Part shown: positions 23,801 to 36,200 of the stretch, in pieces | Numbering within the stretch: the first letter of the stretch is position 1 | Layout: the number at the start of each line of letters is the position of its first letter | Assembly: GCA_000827325.1 (NCBI GenBank) | Contig: KN832875.1 | Coordinates: 2,129,816-2,193,815, forward strand | DNA length: 64,000 nucleotides | Direction: 5' to 3' | DNA from: Oidiodendron maius Zn | Taxonomy: Eukaryota; Ascomycota; Leotiomycetes; Myxotrichaceae | Position numbers and translations under genes: made by a program | The notes under the pieces: generated by a model | What the model was told of the DNA's origin: nothing | What the model saw: only the letters and a program-made list of their open reading frames with translations | The model's database searches: none

Positions 23801-24898
23801 CTAGCAGATTCCGTGATCTGCTGCCGTGCTCAACCAAGCCAAAAGGCCCAGGTTGTGAGCAGTATAAGAAAGCGGGTACCAAACTCGGTTACGTTGGCAG
23901 TAGGAGACGGTGCAAACGACATTGCTATGATCCAAGAAGCCCATATAGGCATCGGTATCACTGGTAAAGGTTACCAGGCAGTCCGCAGTTCGGATTATTC
24001 CATTGTACGGTTCCGGTTCCTGCCAAAGCTTATTTTGGTTCACGGAAGATGGAACTACATACGAACGTCCAAATATGCCCTGGGTACACTCTGGAAAGAA
24101 ACGGTCTTCTTCTTGACTCAAGCTCTCTACCAATGCTGGAATGGATTTACGGGGACGAGTTTGTATGAGCCGTGGAGTCTATCAACATTTAACACCCTTT
24201 TTACTTCGCTTCCCGTTATGGTTATTGGCATCTTCGAAAAGGATCTTGAAGCATCAACGCTTTTGGCTGTACCAGAGCTATACAGAACAATGGGCCAAAA
24301 CAACAGCGGTTTTAACATTTGGATATACTTTGGATGGACGGCTATGACTGTGGCCGAATCTCTTACTGTATACTTCTGCATGCTTACTTTATTCGCAAAC
24401 GCGGCACTCACGAAAGATAACACCTTGGTTTTGATGGGTGATCTCAACTTTGTCGCGGTGATCATCATCATCAGCGTGAAGCTGCAAATCATCGAGGTGC
24501 ACAACAAGTCGATCGTCGCGGGAATCTCAATCTTCCTCTCCACCGGCGCAGCTTTTCTTTGGAATATCCTGCTTGCTGCAGTTTATCCGCCGACATCAAT
24601 TTACAAAGCACATGGAGGCTTTTTCACCGGGTTCGGACAAAACCCAACATGGTGGATGACGCTAATTTTCATCGTTGTCTGTGTATACGTACTCGAATTC
24701 AGCGTCGAGGCATTCAGAAAGTCATTTTCCCCAACAGATACAGATGTCTTTCAAGAGCTCGAACGGGACCAGGCTTATAAGGAGCGATTCGAAGAAGCTG
24801 CTTTGCTCGAATCGCGACAAAGCTGGGAAAGACACAGCGATAGGCCAGCGGATGCGAGAAAGGGGTCAGATATCCAGTTGCAGGTTTTACGGCGCTAG
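20851..24898 (+). CDS. P4-type ATPase (phospholipid flippase), Dnf3-like
   Basis: Moves phospholipids from the outer to the cytosolic leaflet in late secretory membranes. Exons 20851-21036 and 21086-24898, with a 49-bp intron (GTAAGT..AACAG); 1,332 residues. The start is the ATG of MASFVPERS; the long open frame itself has stops just upstream, so a first exon is required. Visible blocks: DGETNL of the actuator, PLSLYVSMEM in membrane segment 4, DKTGTLTDNEMKF with phosphorylated Asp at about residue 529, KGADSVIMERL (nucleotide binding), MLTGDKRETAINIG and GDGANDIAMIQ, then six C-terminal membrane segments. Length and the TDNEMKF context suggest a Dnf3-type rather than Drs2-type member (inference). 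The residue before DKTG is Pro where Ser is usual. The frame is intact; this gene escaped the decay of its left neighbours. Confidence 0.92.
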
Positions 24899-25633
24899 TC
24901 TAGGGATCACTTGACATGTCTTCCAATTCAAAATTGGAAAAAAGTATTTATAGCAGATATGTACTATATTTGAAGCACCTAATAAAGTAGGATAATAATA
25001 TATGCTACTATCCCATGTCGAAGTATCTGCTTCTGCGGAGGTTGTATGCGAGGCCGCTTGATTAAGTTGCGACTTGCATATTGAGGAAAGGAATCAGCCA
25101 ACAATTCATAACTCGGCAAATGGCTTGTGGCAATTATGGCTATTAGCTATTGAGTAAATATAACTTGGTTGGCCTTGTCTGCTAGTTTAGAGGTGAAACA
25201 AGAAGTCTTCTTCACGAAGGAAGCTGTGGTGGTGCGCAGCATCAGGAGAACGAGGAGGAGCGATTTGGAAGGAGGGGATGGTTTAGACTCTGTAAAATTG
25301 AGGCCTCGGAAATCAGGCATAAACAGAGCCGCTGAATCGCCACCATTCTTCACCGTTCTCTTCAACGTACACGACTGTCATTTTCATTTCATGCCCATTT
25401 TCATCCAACCACACTATGGTCGCTTCATGCTCACTTTCATCCAACATACGATGGCCACTTCCACCCTCTCAATCACCTATTCTGAACCTTATTCCTCGCT
25501 AGCAGGATTACCTCACCATCCCAAGTCTTCGATGTGGCCAGCAGAACGCTAACGCATCCATCCACATTTGCAACCGTCACCGACATCCCTGAGGCAAAAA
25601 TCCCGTAGTAAGATTACAATTGAATATTCGACC
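24899..25633. other. Intergenic, nothing recognised
   Basis: 3' flank of the ATPase gene. Small open frames around 25,150-25,550 on both strands lack domains. A near-duplicate phrase about catccaaca..c occurs near 25,405 and 25,440. Confidence 0.4.
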
Positions 25634-25852
25634 TGTCACGGTTCAGCCTTACACTGCACCTAATATACCTGTACGCCCCTACGCGACCAGCTATTAACTA
25701 CTAACCCCCGTTACATATATCCTATCCTGTTCTATATAAGCAGCGTAACCTCCTCCTTACTTCGCTCTTTTAGTCTTGAACTCTTATTATAATAATTAAC
25801 GCCAAATGTCCCTCCCCTCGCTACTAATCAAGCCCGGCTCGTGTTCGTGACA
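25634..25852. mobile_element. Probable LTR of a retrotransposon
   Basis: 219 bp beginning TGTCACG and ending CGTGACA, so 7-bp inverted TG..CA ends, with a promoter-like tatataag segment at about 25,734 and a run of t/c-rich DNA after it, as in fungal LTRs. No 5-bp duplication is seen at the ends, and no internal retroelement coding follows, so it may be a truncated insertion. Confidence 0.5.
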
Positions 25853-26258
25853 TGGCAATGGGCTGGTCCCTGTGGCTGCCACGCGACGGGATTATTGGCG
25901 GCCTTGAATAGCGGCCCGGGAGCCTTCATTTGTGGTAAGATTACTGTCGCCGCTACGGGAATCTTACCTCACCGAGACTTCAGCATGGACCAGGGGAGTG
26001 GTGATTTGGGTCGATCCTGTGTTAGCTTTCCCCAGGGGGAAATTAACTGCAGTACTACCACGTGGTACAGAACATGGTTCTGGTTTTCTCTTCAGCCGCT
26101 CCTTTTTCGTTCTTCTCCTGTTTTTGTTTTGGTTAGGTCGTCATTCGTGAAAGATGCAATATATATAGAGTAAGTTATTATTACACCGCTTGTCCCACCT
26201 CCCTTTCGACCATCTTTATGCAAGGCCATCTATCATAGCAGTCTCAGAGAGAGAAAGT
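25853..26258. other. Upstream region of the peptidase-like gene
   Basis: Open frame 25841-26173 has no domain. A tatatata stretch at about 26,159-26,168 lies some 90 bases before the ATG and may be a TATA box. Confidence 0.35.
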
Positions 26259-27922
26259 ATGTTTCCAAACCTGCCCAGACAGTTGCTCCTCGGCTACATC
26301 CTCGTCCTCAGCCTCATCCCCACCGTGTCGTGCTCGGCCTGCCCACCTCCCATCTTTCTTCCACTCTCGAACTGTACAATTGCAGGCACTGCCATCGATT
26401 CTTGGGGCTTGAGGCTCGACCTTGCAGACCCATCGCAGTATCTGTGCGTAGTGCCGTCGACCGTGGTCAATAGCACGCTCGTCATCAGCTCCACCTTCTG
26501 CCAGACCGAGCCCAACGTCACCACCGCGCAGTGTGAATCGTTGTGCGGAAACACGTTCAACACCAGCATCGCGGGCACATCTTACACGTCGTCGTCGCCG
26601 GGCGCGGTATTGGCTCCCAACCCTGTGTGGGCTGAGCTTTCTCCACAAGCACTGCTCGCTGGTACCACCGTGCTGCAACTACCTCCTGAAAACGACGTAT
26701 CCAAGTTCCCCATTGGCATCATAACCAGTGGGAATCATCAAAACGCGGGCCATTTTGGCCTTGCAAATGATTCCGATGCTCTCCACTCTCTCCTCTCCGA
26801 TGGACTCATTCCAGACAACGGGTTCGGTTTCAATGCTGGGAGCCAGTCGGTTACAAACCCGCGGGACGGAGGTCTAGTCTTGGGCGGGTATGATCTTGCC
26901 AGCATCGATGGAGCGTTCTCAACCTTCCCAGTGGCGACTACCGCAGACGCCGGTCAAAGGGAGTGCCCATTTCAGATCACCATCACCATGCTAGTCCTCC
27001 GCTTTCCTCTAGCAGAAGGCTTCACGGATGTTAACCTTACCTCGCCTGGGATCCTGATCCCAGCTTGTATAGAACCGTAAGTAAACACTCAATCATTCCG
27101 AGGCAGCAGCTGCATGGCATTAACGCCAATGTAAAGGTATGACAATCTCTTCAGATTTCCCCAGACTATCCTCCAGGCGTTCCAAACGGTGACGGGCTGG
27201 AGCAGCAATACGACACCTGATCCGAATCTTTACATCGCGGAGCCAGGGCTCAACTACCCGCAGATGACGGGCTTCAATGGCAGTCTCATATTCACACTCA
27301 ATGATGGATACGAGGTAGAGATACCCAACGACGAGCTATCGAACCCACTTCGCGGCATCGACACCAACGGCGCGAGAGTTCTGCAACCAAATATCACAGA
27401 GGTCGGCATTTTCTACCAGGAGGCTCCGCTCAACACCGCAGTCCTAGGCAAGGTGTTTCTCTCACAGGTAAGCTATCATATGCTCTTGCCTCCTCGGTAC
27501 GTGCAATAACAATCACCAAGGTGTACTTGGCCGCCCACTATACCACCAATCAATTCATGCTTGCTCCCATCGTTCCGAGCCCTATATACGCAGACCTGGT
27601 CCCTTTCAATTCCACGTCTGCTGCTTGCTCTGCGAGTACAGGGAAGTCGTCTCTGTCCAACGGGGCCATTGCTGGAATCATAGTTGGATCTATATTGGGT
27701 GCTGTTATTGTTGCTGCCGTAATTGCATTGCGTTTTTCGAAACCTCGTGAGTGGGCAACTCGATGGTGGGCAGCTCGACCGTGGGCGTCAAAGCGACGAG
27801 ACAGCGTGGACGATCTGATGACCAATCTGGCGAATTTACACAAAAGCCATGGTGCGTCGTCCGTGGGCGCCACTGACGCAGTCGGCGAAATAGGCGGCCC
27901 GCTAGTTCATCACTCCTCGTAA
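26259..27922 (+). CDS. Aspartic-peptidase-like (A1 fold) membrane protein lacking the first catalytic Asp
   Basis: Exons 26259-27076, 27137-27467 and 27521-27922; introns of 60 and 53 bp; 516 residues. Start is the ATG opening MFPNLPRQLLLGYILVLSL, a signal peptide. The body follows the pattern of fungal pepsin-like proteins: WGLRLDLADPSQYLCVVPST where active enzymes have DTGSS, a Cys-rich segment, DGGLVLGGYD, and AVLGKVFLSQVYLAAHY near the second lobe end. The first DTG is replaced by VPST, and no second DTG/DSG is evident, so catalysis is unlikely. After a Ser-rich spacer a single membrane helix (AIAGIIVGSILGAVIVAAVI) is followed by a basic cytosolic tail. Probably a cell-surface protein with a non-enzymatic role. 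Confidence 0.75.
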
Positions 27923-28233
27923 CCGTTGGGGAAGAATCTGCATGAAAGATCCTTAGTACTACGCAGATATCAATTGCACTGTTGTAAGATTATATGTACA
28001 TGAATAGTGATCATTCTGGGAGTCGTTGGAAATGCTCGGAAGTTATAGGAGAATAAAAGCCTGGGTTTAATAATGTATATGCTGGAATGGTAATTACCCT
28101 AGAGTTCACCGGAAACGTTGGTCGATTATGTGAGAACCAAAATTCAATTGTCTCGTCGCGTTTACCTTAACCTGGAATATAACTTATAGCGGAGTATATA
28201 AGGTATATCAGAAGACAGACACCCTATCCGACA
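27923..28233. other. Convergent 3' region
   Basis: 311 bp between the stop codons of two convergent genes. No feature seen beyond presumed 3' untranslated sequence. Confidence 0.5.
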
Positions 28234-30217
28234 TCAATGAAGCTCCTTCTCAAATTTCTTCACGCGCTTGAGAGCATCACACGTGCAGTTCTTCGAATTT
28301 TTATGGTTCTGTCCCTCGCACGCGGTACGGGCATATCCCTTCGCTATGTCGAGATGTCTTATTTTCTCATCTCTCGATAATTGCCTATCCTCTTGCTTGA
28401 GGATGGCAAGTTTGCACATTGCTAGACCGTTATAAGTTTCGTAATGTTGTTCTCGGATTGCTTCCCTCTTGCTCGTGTTGTCGGATTCGAATTTACCTCT
28501 GGTAGTGTAAAAAGCGTAGGATGCGTCCATGAAATACTTGTGTGCAGTCTCAGGATCGTTTCCGCCAAGACTATTATCTGCTCGCGAGAAGAGGGATAAA
28601 AGCTTGGCAAGGTTAGCACTGGCCCACCGTAGAGCCAGGACCCACTTACTTCCTTGACCTTGCCAATCCTAGCTTCACATTCCTTAATTGTTGCAACCTG
28701 CTCTTCGAGATATTTATAAGTGGCTGGATAGCGACGGGCCATTTTCTGGTCCGGGTTAGTACTCTCCGCGGGACTGATCCGATGTGCGGCAGCTGCAGAA
28801 GGAGCATTAGGTTCGGTACGGGCTTCCGAAGAATTGTGTGGCGTGAGGTCCATTGATTGTGGAGATAAAGGATCTTCCCGGGTGCCAAGAGATGTGAGCT
28901 GGTTTTGATTATCCAGTGACGATTCGCTTGCATTGCTGCCCGTACCCACAGTAGCACCAGCTTGAAGCTCTTGGGCCCTTAAATGTCCTGATGGAGGGGA
29001 TTAGACTGATACGATAAGTAATTTTTTGATCACCTATCTCACTAACCTTTGTTATTGAGAACCTCCCGCGCGTCCTTCGCACAAGTTTGTAGATAAAAAG
29101 AAACTCGTTTAAATGCATCGTTTTTCCGATCTGGATATTTGTTCAACATGGCGTGTCTAACCTCCAACGCGCTCCGTGCAAAGCCTTGGAGACAAGCCGA
29201 ATGTTCACTGACAAGCTACTAGAGTCAGCGATGAGATATATGGCAAAGGAACGGGTCGCTTACTATTCCCCTGTTACTGTCTAGCCATTTTTTATATTCA
29301 GGCGACAGTTTTTTTATGGCCTTGGTAAAATCCGTCCTCTTTGTTTCGTAAAAGCAAGTAATGGGAAATTTAAAGTTTTTATGCTGGACCATTTCGCAGA
29401 ACTGCAGGACAACCTCATTTAGCTCTTCAGTGTTCAGATACTTGGCTAATTCGTCAGATGCTTGATCGTCCATAGATAGTGCAACGGCGATCCTCAACTG
29501 CACGGCGCTGATAAAGCCATCGTTGGTACCTTGAAAGGGCGTTCCGAGAAATGCAATGCCGACGGTCGACTTGAGAATGTCCTGATACTTGCTGTGACTC
29601 TCTGCTGCCTGGACTAGAGCCTTGAAGGCGTCAGTTCTGATCCTATAAGCTCAATGAAGGCACAATAACCTTGACAAGTAATAGGCCACCAAAACAAGAT
29701 GCAACGAAGATGATGGGAGAGCTGTCCTTGTTCTATTTCAAAAATAAGTCATTTGACTGTGTATAGGAATTGGGAGACAACACGTTCTGTCTTTCAATAT
29801 GTAGCCTTTCCAATAAAGTTGAAGAATGTCCATACAGCTTTGTGGTTGATGGATCTTGATCAAAGTTCGCGTTCCAGTCGTACGTGAAGATGCGAGCTTG
29901 TTTGATGATGGAAGGCAACATATTGTCGTCCTTCAACCAATGGACTTCTCCAGATCCTGGATCACCCTCCTTTTTCCACGCTACCCATGTTTTTGGAGAG
30001 TGAGTATCCAGACCATGTATGGCAACAATACTAATGGCCGTTAGTTGTTATTAGCTTCGTCTGCTTGTGAATAGTCTAACTCGATCTCCATACTCATAGC
30101 CTCCTCACTTCGGTCAGGTAGAGGGAAGACACGGTTCAGTCCGATACTCCGCTCTTCCGCCTGTTCCGTGGACCCAACGGACGTCCGATTTGTTTCATTC
30201 TGAAGTGCTTGCTCCAT
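28234..30217 (-). CDS. SesB-like alpha/beta hydrolase with C-terminal helical region, no NB domain
   Basis: Seven exons: 30217-30081, 30030-29784, 29732-29670, 29620-29264, 29215-29047, 28987-28650, 28602-28234; introns 47-59 bp; 559 residues. Each join keeps frame and restores family sequence. Oxyanion-loop motif IVAIHGLDTH at residue 47; FVASCFGGLLL around 137-147, where the nucleophile-elbow position is Cys (about 141) instead of Ser; GIAFLGTPFQG at 170. This is the PGAP1/SesB-type hydrolase domain that fronts many fungal NLR proteins. Here it is followed not by a nucleotide-binding domain but by a Ser/Asn-rich linker (about 330-400) and a charged helical region (to 559) with no domain I recognise. 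One donor (exon 2) is the unusual GTGTTG. Possibly a stand-alone relative or a former NLR half. Confidence 0.75.
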
Positions 30218-30661
30218 TTTGGTTAGCTAGCGTATATTATCTTAAGTTGGGCCCCCAATATGGGAAGGCCGCACCCGCAGCGCTCAAAGGCAGTAAGAAT
30301 GTTTGAATTAGCTTCCGCAGTCTTATTCGGTGTAATGAGCAAGCAATCTGTATATCCAACCTCTATATCTCTCTCTGATACTATGTGTCTAAAGAGCGGT
30401 GTGTGGCGCAGTGACAGGCGGCTCAAATGTTGAGTCCGCGGGGAGAGAGGCGGAGTTGGGCCTAAAAGTCATGTGCCCCTTACAGGTTGGGCGTGTGTAA
30501 CCCAGAGCCTCGCATGGCAAGGTAGAATGCGGTGCAAGGAAGCCCAACGAGGCCCCCAATTCAGATTTGCTATCGTTTGGGTTTATATAGGGCTATGGCG
30601 CGCGTCGGGCAGAGAGTAGCGACCCCGATCCGAAGTTAATTCAAGATTTTACTGTGTTATC
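30218..30661. promoter_or_regulatory. Shared divergent promoter region
   Basis: 444 bp between the ATG codons of the hydrolase (minus) and the membrane-protein gene (plus). A TATA-like gtttatatag at 30581-30590 lies about 75 bases before the plus-strand ATG. No specific factor site is claimed. Confidence 0.45.
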
Positions 30662-31710
30662 ATGGGGCTCTCGACCATTAATATAACGGATCTTTGCAGC
30701 AACTTGCTAGAAACTGCTCAGGATGGCGGGCTTCGCCGGCGCGATGGCAAGAATACGCTCCCCGGCCAGCCTCGAGCCGACCTGGGAAGTCCAAGTCTCT
30801 TGACTTACCTTCGAGAGGCCCATATGGCTAGTCATCTAGACAAATTATCACCCCACCTGTGGTTAGTTAGTGCAATGCTTACCCAAAGAGAAGGTTCATT
30901 TATTGATGCATTTTACAGGTGTCCAAGCCACACTATACCCATATCTCACCACTTCACCACCAAGCTGCTCGCGGTAGGTCCGTGATCGTGGTAGAAAACC
31001 CGCATCTACATCTCGTTTGGTACTACAACCGCATATTTATTAAGCCGATCCCGTCTTATATGCTATCACGCGCCTTCTGGGAATACATTGAGCATGAGGA
31101 CAAGGAGGTATTCAGAGCTGCTGCAGGGTTTATGCGGACGTACTCGTTCCTCATCCGATTCGAGATTGACTTCCGCAAAGCTACCAGCACTGATCTGGGA
31201 TTGATACCCGTTAGCAATTGCGATGAGCTTATAACGTTCGAAAAGTTCGCGACATTTATCACGCCTTTTGCGGACCTGCCGGATAGTTTCGTGTCTCCGC
31301 GGTATCACTGTGGGGAGCTGCGATTGACGCGGCTCAACTGGCTGGCGAGAATCTTTCTCGGAAAGCTGACATTCCACCATATCCATGCGCAGTGGGGTTC
31401 TTGCCTGAACCGGGTTCTTGCACCCTTCATCACGGTATTCGTTATACTGTCCACTATACTGAATGCTATGCAAGTTGAGCTTGCGGCACAGGGTGTGCCA
31501 TATGAGTTGAGCTCTTGGACTGAATTTTCAGCAACTTCGCGTTGGTTTTCGGTTGTTGTACTCTTCCTGTCTGCACTGATCCTGCTTACCTTCATTGGGC
31601 TCATGCTCTTCATGTTCGTCCATGATCAGTGGTTTGCGAGAGCGGTGTTGCGAGCAAAAAATAATTCGCATGTTCGTGCAGCTTCGGAGATGAAGTCGGG
31701 AGTTGTATGA
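30662..31710 (+). CDS. Fungal two-helix membrane protein (possibly DUF6601), function unknown
   Basis: Exons 30662-30865 and 30919-31710, a 53-bp intron (GTTAGT..TACAG), 331 residues. The join gives SPHLWLVSKPHYTHISPLHH and then RSVIVVENPHLHLVWYYNRI, with FIKPIPSYMLSRAFWEYI after it: a strongly conserved fungal block. Two membrane helices lie near the C-terminus (about residues 235-255 and 278-305), separated by an extracytosolic-type loop with ELSSWTEFS. The family has no known activity; DUF6601 is my best recollection of its name, not verified. The frame is intact. Confidence 0.7.
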
Positions 31711-32329
31711 GGTCGAATACTAAAATCAAAGTTAAGGCAAGCTAAGTACTCGCTCATTGCAGTACTCTCTTTAGCACGACAAATGCTGGTTACTATTCTG
31801 GTCTGAGTGTATCCTTCCCGAAAGCTGGCAATATTTAACGGCTTTATGACTTTTAATGGGCGTAACAAGGGACGAGTACCGCCTTCCAGCTGACCCGGCT
31901 ACGCTCGAACCACCGTCTCCGTCACTAAGGGTCAAGCGGTAATTCCCACAGCCTCCACCAACCAAAGACTTTTCAGAATCTCGCGTTTCTTATCCGTTTG
32001 CTTTGCCAGCCACGCTGATCTCGGGTTGCGGCAGCAAAGTAGCACTCGACGTTTCCGTATTATCTCAACGTAGAATGCCAGTGTGTGAGCCTCTATTATT
32101 GTTCATAGCTGTTATAATCGATGAATTAATTTTCTGCGAAGGTAGTCTCCGTGAATCTAACCTAGACATTGGTTCGCTGTGCCTTATGCTACGATGTAGC
32201 CGTTGATACGTAGCCTCACTTTTACTTTCGGGGCCGGCCTCGCCGTTTCTCCTTCTGCTGGCCACCTGCTACGTCGGCTCCCGCCACCGCTTGCCCGTCG
32301 CCCTTGTCTGTCACTGCTTAGTGCTTCTT
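31711..32329. other. Intergenic, nothing recognised
   Basis: Short open frames only. No repeat or RNA gene seen. Confidence 0.45.
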
Positions 32330-32482
32330 AGGGTTAGGTTATTAGAAGCGTCGTTTGAAGGAATTCCTCCCTATGCAATACTGTCGCATACGTGGGGCTC
32401 GGATACTGACGAGGCCACCTTCAGAGCGAGCCAATGCAAGTTTCTAAGGCGAGACATTCTTTCAAGTAGAATATTAACGTAA
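32330..32482 (+). pseudogene. Fragment of a HET (heterokaryon incompatibility) domain
   Basis: One frame reads RLLEASFEGIPPYAILSHTWG followed shortly by EATF, the first conserved block of HET domains, which trigger cell death upon non-self recognition when intact. The frame closes at 32482 and the next HET blocks are not found downstream, so only about 50 codons remain. Confidence 0.65.
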
Positions 32483-33001
32483 AGAAGTATATTAAATTGC
32501 TTTCTAATACGCTGGTATCATAGCCCGAGACTTCAAATTGGTTTGGTACTATCCAAAGGTTTGTTATCAGAAAAAGGAACCATTGTACGATAGTACTGCG
32601 TGGGAGTCGACGGCAGGTTACTGTACCGACCAGGATCGCGGGAACAGAACACCGCCCACGACCCTATTCAAGAAGGTGGCACAGAAACCGCAAGGCTGAG
32701 ACGTGGGAATTTTGGGCCCATAACAGACAGCTGAGCGTATAGCGCCCAAAGAGGAGTTCTTGAGATAGGTTCTTCCGCAAGCCCCTTTTGGCTGCAGCCA
32801 CAGCCTCGTGTGGGCCAACACAAAGAAATCCCTGTGTTGCGGGGAATACGGTCCGGCCGAGTCTAGCTGTTTCAGATGCCTTGCAACTGACGTGCGCCAC
32901 CCAGCCCCGTACCACCACACGAGATTTGTCAGGCCGATATGCTTTTAGTTACTATATACACACAATTTATTAACGCCCGGCAGCTAAGCCGAAAGGGTAA
33001 C
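32483..33001. other. Intergenic up to the copia element
   Basis: Overlapping frames around 32,618-32,973 have no recognised domain. Sequence ends with GTAAC, the copia target duplication (32997-33001). Confidence 0.4.
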
Positions 33002-33179
33002 TGTTTGTATCACTCCGGTGATACTGCATATGCAATATAGGGTCAAAAAGGTTGGTTGAATTAGTTGTTCTTGTTCTAAAGGTAAGGCTACTGCCTTGCT
33101 ATTAATATACTCGCTTTTCCGGTGTATTGTTCACCCATTCCATATAAGTTGACCTGATCCGATTCGCCTTGGTTATACA
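33002..33179 (-). repeat. 3' LTR of the copia element (178 bp)
   Basis: Plus-strand ends TGTTTGTATC and GGTTATACA. Base 33155 is t where the other LTR has c. Confidence 0.95.
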
Positions 33180-33202
33180 CTGGCAACTCTTTGTGAATAG
33201 CT

Positions 33203-36200
33203 TCATTCTTTGACTCTTTCCACCCATTCAGTAGCCTGTATGTTGATCGTATTGGTGTCGATTAGGTCCTTTAATGCGGAGCAGGGCTTTGACTTCGTCA
33301 TAGCGTCAGCCGGATTGTTATTGCCCTCAATCCACCTAATCTCAGTGATCTCCCTTCTCTCATATGATTGTCGAAGACACATCAAATCCACTATTAGCCT
33401 CTTCTCTTGTGTGGTTCCTAGCTTGACTAGGCAGTCGTATAAGGACTTCGAATCGGTACAAAGGATAAGGGGAAGTCGGATCTGCAATATGGCTTCAATA
33501 GTCGATTTGATCGTTGCCCCTGCATCGAATCCGTGGGCCATTGCATATAACTCAGAAGCTAGGACGCTGCGTGTGACTCTCTTGCACTTGATTGACGACC
33601 AATGAAGTATATTAGCTTTGTTGTCTTTGTCGGAGAGGACTATGACGAAGCCGATCTGTGATGAGAGGTCCTGGTTGTTGGCAAACGAAGCGTCTGTAAA
33701 GACTATCAGCTTCATGGACTGAATATCGAGTCGTACAAAGCGTAGTCCCCTTGTAGGGTTATCGAGCTGCCACTGGAGTCTCTTGTTTAGTTGCTTTGCA
33801 TGCTCCTCCTTCGGGTTGATCACTTGCGCGGCGAAGGAGAGGTCAAATGCAGCTTCTGGTTGTGATACAGTTGCAATATAAGCTCCTCTTGCACGCTGTG
33901 CAACATATTGATCCTTTGGAGTAACTGCCTTGCGTATTGCACCTCTTGTGTTGGCTAGGTCAGTGGTGTATGTAGCAACCAGTCGTAAGTTCTTGCATTG
34001 ACGCTCTTGTGTAAGGGCTATTGAGCCTTCCTTCTCAAGTGTTATATTGCCGCCATTGAACTTGAGTGGATGTGATTGAGTAAGAAGCTACCTCTCTTTG
34101 GATAGGAACTGAGCCTTCTTGAGTTCATTGATCTCATTGATTGCAAAGGTATCGTTGCAGAGAATAAGGGTGTCATCTGTCTGGATTCCTATAATCCCGA
34201 AGTCTAAGTTGTTGTTGCCAGTCGTATATAAGAGACAAGGGTCGTATGTTGACTGATTCATGTATAGCTTCTCAATGTGGTGAGAGTGGTATATATTGAA
34301 CCAGTGGTTACCAGCCTCTGGCACTCCGTATAAAGGCTTAACCACCCGCAATATTGATCCATCCTTAAGCCTGAGCTCTGCTGGTGGTCGTACAAAGAAG
34401 TCTCGATTGAGTTGAGTCTTGGACTGAGTGTAGGCTTGTGTGATGTCTCGTAAGTAAAGGGAATTGTCTAGCAGGGCTGCTGCAAGTGCTAGTATCAGTC
34501 TCTGGCTAACACGTTGAATAGTTGGTGATTGAGTCAAGACCATGCCCTTCTCAGTGTCCTGGTAAGCCTGGACGACCAGTCTAGACTTCTCAAAGGCCTT
34601 GCTTGTTCCAGGGTTCTTGATCTCGTCAACAAATCGAGAGTTGAAGATCCTAATACCGTGTGGCACGTCCTCAATATCGACTACTTCGAATACACCGCTC
34701 TCAAGTAAACCATTCAGCTCCTTGCGGCGGGAGGCTGTGAAAGGTAGTAGGGCTAAGGCGTTGTCTTGGATGAATATCGATATATCAGCAACGTTCTGCC
34801 TGAACCGGGCTGGCAGTCGTCTTGTACGCTGCGGTCGAACCTGTTGCTCAGTTTGAGGGCTTGCATTAGCCTGTTCTGGATCCGGATCTGGTTCTGACTC
34901 TGATTCTGACTGCTCTTGTAAGAAGGGTTTGACTACTGTAGTCCTGAACTCGACAGGACCACGTGGTAGCTGCACTCTGCATGTCTCCCTCTCAACACCT
35001 AGCAGTTTGAAAGGTCCAGTCCACTTGCCGCTCTGCCCTGTATTGCCTTCTCGCCAGACTAGGACGTCTGAATTGAGTGGTGTATCATGAATAGCGCTGG
35101 TGTCTGGTCCGTTGTGTTGCCCTAGAGCCTCCTTGACCTGTATTTGAGTCCTGATCTTCACAACCTCCTCTATTGCCTTATGTATAGCCGCTGCACGTTG
35201 TATGATCGAGGGTGTCGGTGGATCGAGGTCAGTCATTCGTGGATAGGCTCCAAAGACTAAGAGGGTTGGAACTAGTCCACTAGGACCAGCTGTATCGTTG
35301 ATAGCCTTGACTGCCATCTGTAAGGCGATATCCTTTATGATATCAGGACACTCCTTGGTAATGATTTGATACGCACGGCATAGGATCGGATGAGCGCGTT
35401 CAACTAGTCCAACAGACCAATGTGCCTCCACCGGGACGCTCTTAGTTGATATGGCCATAGACTGAGCGTATTGTCGAAACTCCCTGCTAATGAAGTTCTT
35501 TCCAGCGTCATGAGTGATGAATTCAGGTGGTCCAATATATATGTCAATCCAGCAAAGCCTTAATATATCCCATGTGTATTTGGCTGATATATCCTTTAGC
35601 CATCTGGCTGCCTGGAAGCGTATGGCTTCATCGATAATATACAGGACTGGCTGCCCATCAATATACATGATGTTGACATATATAGAGCAGTTGAAATCGA
35701 GGTCCTGGTCATCACGTAGTGTAAATTTGAATCTGCCAGGTGATTTGCCATGCTTCTGGCAGTGGGAGCAGAACTTATTCAGTCGATGCAGCGCCTTCTT
35801 ATCGATATCATCATGCCCAGAGCGTTCCAACACCTTGTATAATCTGTCTGCTGAAGGGTGGCCGAATCGCCGGTGCAGCCGTCGAAGTTCAGTCATAGTC
35901 AGGTAACATGGGTTGTGCTCAAAGGATTCGCATATATATGAGTATAGAGCCTGAGCCCATAATATAAAGGGGTGGCCAAATCGTCTGATCACTGGAACAG
36001 TCTTCGTCGGTGCAACTAAGAGGTCTTTGAGGTTGTTGTAATAGACTCCAAGTGTATCCATGTCCTTGAGACATAATAGGAAGGGTGTATCAGCCTTAAC
36101 AATATGGAATTCAGCCTGTCCAACTGGCATGTCGACTATAATTGATCCGATTGATGGTGTTGATCCAATACCGAACTGCACATTGACTGCCCCTGCCTTT

